From Anaspis maculata (Eukaryota > Arthropoda > Insecta > Coleoptera > Scraptiidae), in contig OX421963.1 of assembly GCA_949128115.1 (NCBI GenBank), forward strand, positions 79,417,635-79,481,634: 64,000 nucleotides of DNA, read 5' to 3'. The position numbers and the translations under genes are program-made. The notes under the pieces were generated by a model. The model was not told the DNA's origin. It was given only the letters and a program-made list of their open reading frames with translations, and searched no databases. This document shows, piece after piece, positions 58,885 to 64,000 of this stretch (its first letter is position 1; each line of letters begins with the position of its first letter).

Positions 58885-61800
58885 AGCCAAGGATAGTTGA
58901 AGTCTAATGACGTATTATCACCCTTAGCAAGCATTGCCATCGACTTGGCCGCAGACTGTTTTCTACGACAGGTGATTGCAATACGTACTTATAATAGTCA
59001 AACGTTTTACAGATAAATTTTCTCACTTGATATCGCTCACCTTGCTTTTGCTGAGTTCGCACTATCGATCGCTCTGAAATCTCTACCTGCGTTGGCCCCG
59101 AGAGTCGCTTTTTATATACGCGCTCTTGCATTTTCCAATAACTCAGACGTTTTCCGGAAAATTCACGAAAGTGCTCGTCGCTTGTATTGTGCTATTTTTC
59201 TGGCATAGTTCAGCATCGCTGCTAGTCTATTTGCAAGAACTCTAGAAAAGCCTAGCTCCTTCGGGAATTTTGAACAAGCTCTCGCCGCACTGCTCCTCCG
59301 CCAATTGTGCAGGTATGTGTCTTATTCGTGTGTCGTAGTCTCCGGCAAATCTTGTTATAAAACGTTTTATTTAGTGACAGATACCTTACTCTCATATGAC
59401 TCATAAAACACAATAATGATAATGTGCCTTACCATTTCTCGGAGAGGTTTGTGTCATACTTCAAAATTCACAGGGAGCAGTCAATGGACTCGGGCCTGCT
59501 AGATCTGAGTTCTTAGTGCTTGTTTGTTCTGATGTATGAATTAGTAACTTGACACAACCACCAAAGTTATCTATTTAAAGTGAACGAGAGGGTTTTGACT
59601 CTTGCTATTGCTACAAAGTACCTATCCATCAGCAAAGTTTCATTTCAAGTTGAAAGCTATATACTCTTGCTCGCACCTACCCCTCCCCCGTGCCGAAACC
59701 GCGCACCTACCTATATTGCGCGGTTTTGAAATTCATCCCCTTTGCGGCACCCGTTCCCACAAATTGAATATTACCAAGGCAATTTTGGTCCTCTACTTCT
59801 CCCGTCTGTGCCATCTCTTTGAATATACCCCATTTCGAAAGGCAATTAAAAGCAGCCCACATCATAAATTTCTGGAAAACGGCGGCCGTGTCGCGTCGTG
59901 CTGCTTGCTTGCTAGCCGCCGAGAGTTGTGTTGTTTCCCTTCATGAATTATGCGCGAGACGCATTTTCCCCGTGAAGTGGCTGCGCCGCAGATTTTGCAT
60001 GTGAAAGAGCGCGAGTCAAGAATTGAAATTCTTTTCGACTCTCTTCACCTTTTATTTTCTGAAAGCGCAAGTAATTTCATTACTTACTTCACCTCCCCCT
60101 CCCCCTACCTCCTGTGTCTGTCTGCCTCATCCCAAAGCCGATGTTTATTCGCCGATAATTATTATAATCGATGAAGTGATTACGCATCCAGACATTTTCA
60201 TCATAAACCCTCGTAAACGCTCGATTCGTAATTAGATTCAGCGAATGAACCTGTGCTGGTGCGACGATGTCATATTATTAGGCGCGGGAATTTGAATTTT
60301 TGATTGGCACCCCTCTGCCAACCGCGCCAAATCAGGTTAGTGTTCCGCTGAGACGAGGAAATCATGTCAAGGAATTATGCTGTTGGTAAAACTTGGCAGA
60401 GGGGACCTTTCGGTACTTTGAGGATGAATGATACTTTGTACACACACGATTGCGTTTGACCCTTTTCCTTAAGATCCTTGAGAAGACGATCGTTGGAGAC
60501 GACGTAGGTCATGCGACGACGCTTCGGTTTAATATTGCAGAATCGAGAACGAAGGGGAGGTCCCTTTGCAATGAAACGGCGGCCATTATCGCCGCTACAC
60601 TTGACAAGTCGGTAAACAACAAAAAGTGCTTGAACGCCACAAGTTCAATGGCGGTATCGCATTACTGGAATTTCCACGTTTGCTGCGCTTCCAGCCCAAG
60701 TTTTTATTTGTCCAGGCCTTGTATCTGTTTCGGTTATTTAGTGCCCGTCATTTGGGGATAGCATTGTGTGAATCTTGATTAGTCGCGAACTGCATCCATT
60801 ATCGCTTTTATTCTCTGTTGTATATGTGCCATTGAACATACATTTAGACCGCTATGTAGGTACTGTTCGGTATCTGTGGATTGTAACGGCATGTATGCGA
60901 GAACAATCAGACCACAATAGAAAAAATGGTATCGGTCTCAATAGCTCATTTTTGAGATAACATTGTGACCCCTTTCATCGTAACGCATCGCCATTTTGCC
61001 TTTGTAACTATGGTTCCGTTCAGTAGCTCTCAAAATTAATTTCAATTTGTCATCACTGTCAGGAGTATCACAGTTGTCAAAATGCTAACACAGGCTTGAA
61101 GAAGCAGCACACAAGAGGACGATGAACAGTTAGTGCTATTCATCGCAGACCATTCGGCATTCGCTTACCACATCAAAAACTGCTGTAAAAGAAACAAACT
61201 TCCCTGCATTATTGAGAACGGTGAGGAAGCCAATGTGTTTACATCAAAGCTACGTCAATGTCAACAGTGATACTTGAAGCCGGTCGACGCACTATGATTT
61301 CCTAGATAATCTGGTAAAATGATGAAAAAACATTACGATTTGTGGGGCCACAATACCATTTTCTATTTTATAGTGCATATTTCACCGGTCAGTTCTGTCC
61401 AGAACTCCTATCAAGAGCCAGTGAGATAGAGGCCAATATTATAGACTCATTACTTGATGCTAGCCGATTTATTTGAGGGCTGAGTGATAAAATAAATAAA
61501 AAACTTTTCACGTTCGAGAAAACCCACTCCCGGTATATGCCACTGGGATTGACACACCGGCCACGCTGCGTTGTAGGCTGGTGACTGCAGTGGTACCAAT
61601 CGCGCGACGAGTCAGGCTCGATGGTTTTTGTTGTTTTTCCTTCGTTTACCGGAAGAAAAACTCGCCTCTATAAAACCGGCTGACCGTGCGATTTTTCCTT
61701 CTTTTCCTCTCGCCGCAGATGGAGAGTGTAGTTTCACTCGCCGCATAACAGTTTCCTACTGACCATTTCGTACTCAATTCTTTTGTGGTCCACATATTAT

Positions 61801-61918
61801 ACATATTACGAACCCCGTCCCACATCAGTTGGCCCATTAGTGAAAATGCAGTTTCCAGAAAATGAATGAAAAGCATGTGGAAATGATTTGGGAAATTCGT
61901 TTTTTTCATGTTCACTAC
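58885..61918. other. gene-free
   Basis: No gene recognised. The 114-codon frame at 59602-59946 and others have no motif. A frame around 61090-61260 (residues ADHSAFAYHIKNCCKRNK) is open but unknown. Confidence 0.35.
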
Positions 61919-61921
61919 ATA

Positions 61922-62494
61922 ACGTATGGTCCGAAAGTTTTGGGATTTTTTTTAAAAGCGAATAACTTTTTTTGGATAGTTTTAATTTTGTAACTTAATA
62001 TTGCAAAAACTACCATCATGTTTAACAATTTCAAATTCATATTCAACATATTGAAGATGGGCCATTATCTTTGATGGCTCTCAGTTTTCTTCTGCCATGT
62101 TCGATCATTCTCTGGACAACAGCAGGGTTAATTTCTCAGAGCTCCTGCCTCCCAATGTACCGCAAGCTCGACCAATATAAGATTTTTGCTAAGTATTGAG
62201 CAGGATAGTATACGACAAGGGATGGGAAGCTGCAAATGAAGACCAATTACGGCGTCACATTTTTCAATAACATTGGAGAATTTCGCATTTGACAAATTTA
62301 TCCAGAAAATTATGAAACATGGCAGAAGAAAATTGGGATCCATCGAGGATAATGGTCCATTTTCAATATGTTGAATATGAATTTGTTATTGTTATATATG
62401 ATGTTAATTTTTGCAATATCAAGTTCAAAAATAAAGACTATTCAGAAAAAGTTATTAGCTTTGAACAATTTCCCAAAACTTTCGGACCATACGT
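61922..62494. mobile_element. Tc1/mariner-like MITE
   Basis: The ends ACGTATGGTCCGAAAGTTTT and its inverse match for at least 24 bp. TA flanks both sides (61920-61921, 62495-62496). The arms pair inward with gaps, including GGCCATTATC with its inverse GATAATGGTCC and TTTTCTTCTGCCATGTT with its inverse. At about 573 bp with no transposase, it is non-autonomous. Confidence 0.78.
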
Positions 62495-62747
62495 TATTTA
62501 CATACAGCAAAAGAAGTTTTGCACCATGATATAACGGTTCACCACCTCAGCTGAAATAAGCCTGCATTTTGTGATCCAAGCCAAGAACTGGGACATAATT
62601 GTACACAAGACCAAAATAATACCCCTGCTGATATGAGATATTGGTCGTTGAGCCAGGGTCCAGAAATCATGATTTTGGTTTCCACCCTGGGGACTTGACG
62701 TATCATACTTTTTTGGATTCCCCACAACACTAGCATGAAATAAAGCT

Positions 62748-64000
62748 ATGGAACGTTTTCGTATCGAGTAGCTTAAGGCCGCCATCTTGAAAAGATGGTG
62801 CCGAAGGACCTGAAGAAAACCACTTTTCACCAATTCACTGTCCATCGCCGTCTCACCTACCGCAGTGGAACCATATGACTTTATTGAAACCCTTGATAGC
62901 ATTTTCTGTCACGCCAGTGCCATTCTTCGTGATTAAAAACAGATAGTTCCTTCGGCAAGCGTGTAATTCTTTGTTTGAGAATAATTTTTTTCTAATGCGG
63001 GAATATGACAGAGTGACTTAGCTCAAGTTGTTTCCGGTCAGCTTCTTTCTCCTTGAGCTCATTCTGGTATCATAATTTTCATAACAGTATTTGTTGACAA
63101 GGTACACTGCAAGAAGTGTTGAATTGCCAACACCAAGTTCAACAGTAATTTTATCATTGTTGCCATCGAGCAGAAACTTTAATTTCAACAGAAGTAGCTT
63201 TCTTGTACTGTCTTCTGGTTATACAGGCATGAATCGAATTTCGAAGACCACGTGGGAGTACCGAAAAATCAAGCATTTTCAGAGAGCGCGTTAATCTGCA
63301 AAGCCACACCTAAACACCTGAAATTGATCGTAACCAAAACTACGAAAATAAGAACAATAAGTAATCTAAACTGGTATGTCTGTCACTCATTGTTCTGATT
63401 TTTGTTGTGTTGGTTACGATTATTTTCAGGTGTTTAGGTGTAGCTTTGCAGATTTACGCGCTCTCTGAAAATACTTACTTTTTCGTTATTCCCACGTGGT
63501 TTTCGAGATTCAATTCATGCCTGTATGAACAGAAGACAGTACAAGCTAGCTATTTCTGTTAAAATTGAAGTTCCTGGTGAATGGCAACAATGATAAAATT
63601 ACTGTTGTATTTGGTGTTGGCAATTTAACAATTCTTGCAGTGTACCTTGTCAACAAATGCTGTTATGAAAATTTGAGACCAGATGAGCTCAAGGAGAAAT
63701 AAACTGACCGGAAACAACTTGAGCTAAGTCAGTTTGGCATATTTCCGCACGAGAAAAAAATAATTTTCAAATCAAGAAAAAATACATGTTTGCCGAAGGA
63801 ACTATCTGTTTTTAATCACGAAGAATGGCACTGGCGTGGCATCAAATGCTATCAAGGGTTTCAATAAAGTCATATGGTTCCATTGCGGTAGGTGAGACGG
63901 CGATGGTCAGTGGATTGGTGAAAAGTGGTTCTTTTCAGGTCCTTCGGCACCATCTTCTCAAGATGGCGGCCTTAAGCTACTCGATACGAAAACGTTTCAT
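62748..64000. repeat. highly matched foldback running off the window
   Basis: 62748-63340 is repeated inverted at 63400-64000 around a short centre near 63374, with over nine bases in ten matching by eye. Conserved blocks include AAGATGGTGCCGAAGGACCT and TTAAAAACAGATAGTTCCTT. The last base of the window still pairs, so the right end lies beyond it and the left arm may begin before 62748. Non-coding. Confidence 0.85.

Noticed and set aside
1..64000. CRISPR array or bacterial operon
   Set aside because: The tandem arrays have no unique spacers of constant length, and the genes are spliced with GT-AG introns; nothing here is prokaryotic.

Overview
This looks like nuclear DNA from an insect, possibly a hemipteran, though the order is a guess. 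There is no bacterial-style gene packing. Genes are split by GT-AG introns, and most of the window is transposon debris: RTE-type and ORF1/ORF2-type LINEs, Ty3/gypsy fragments, hAT, Harbinger-like and Tc1/mariner-like MITEs, a THAP gene fragment, a tRNA-derived SINE and many long palindromic (foldback) elements. I find only two host genes. One is a pancreatic-type lipase with four recognisable plus-strand exons (9178-9320, 9378-9626, 10272-10463, 10525-about 10702). The other is a Ras-family small GTPase on the minus strand (exons 25961-25523, 13635-13513, 12805-12626). Its first visible intron is about 11.9 kb and is full of mobile DNA.

Layout: 0-6 kb is repeats, including a palindrome inside a palindrome (2521-4692) and a second foldback (4795-5873). 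6.1-7.05 kb carries a broken THAP-domain gene. 7.4-9.1 kb is a hAT element with an 8-bp target duplication and GC-rich cargo. 9.2-10.7 kb is the lipase. 12.6-26 kb is the GTPase gene; its long intron holds gypsy scraps, an antisense RTE LINE hit by two small MITEs, and a foldback built of ~120-bp units. 26.4-32.2 kb holds a short hAT MITE, a decayed LINE and foldbacks. 33.8-35.25 kb is a second large hAT with a Harbinger-like foldback nested in it. 35.8-37.1 kb is an element with two arrays of an ~11-bp minisatellite. 39.0-39.4 kb is a degenerate ~40-bp tandem repeat. 40-41 kb is a gypsy scrap. 44.7-52.5 kb contains two foldbacks, the second split by a near-complete LINE that was itself hit by a Harbinger-like element. 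55.4 kb is a small hAT MITE, 57.4 kb a foldback, 58.1-58.9 kb a gypsy scrap, 61.9-62.5 kb a mariner-like MITE, and 62.7 kb to the window edge a highly matched foldback.

No new multi-gene system is evident. The most informative features are nested insertions whose target duplications can be read directly. In three cases, conceptually removing the insert and one duplication copy restores the reading frame of the interrupted LINE, which fixes the element ends. All identities, lengths and subfamily names were judged by eye, without database searches.
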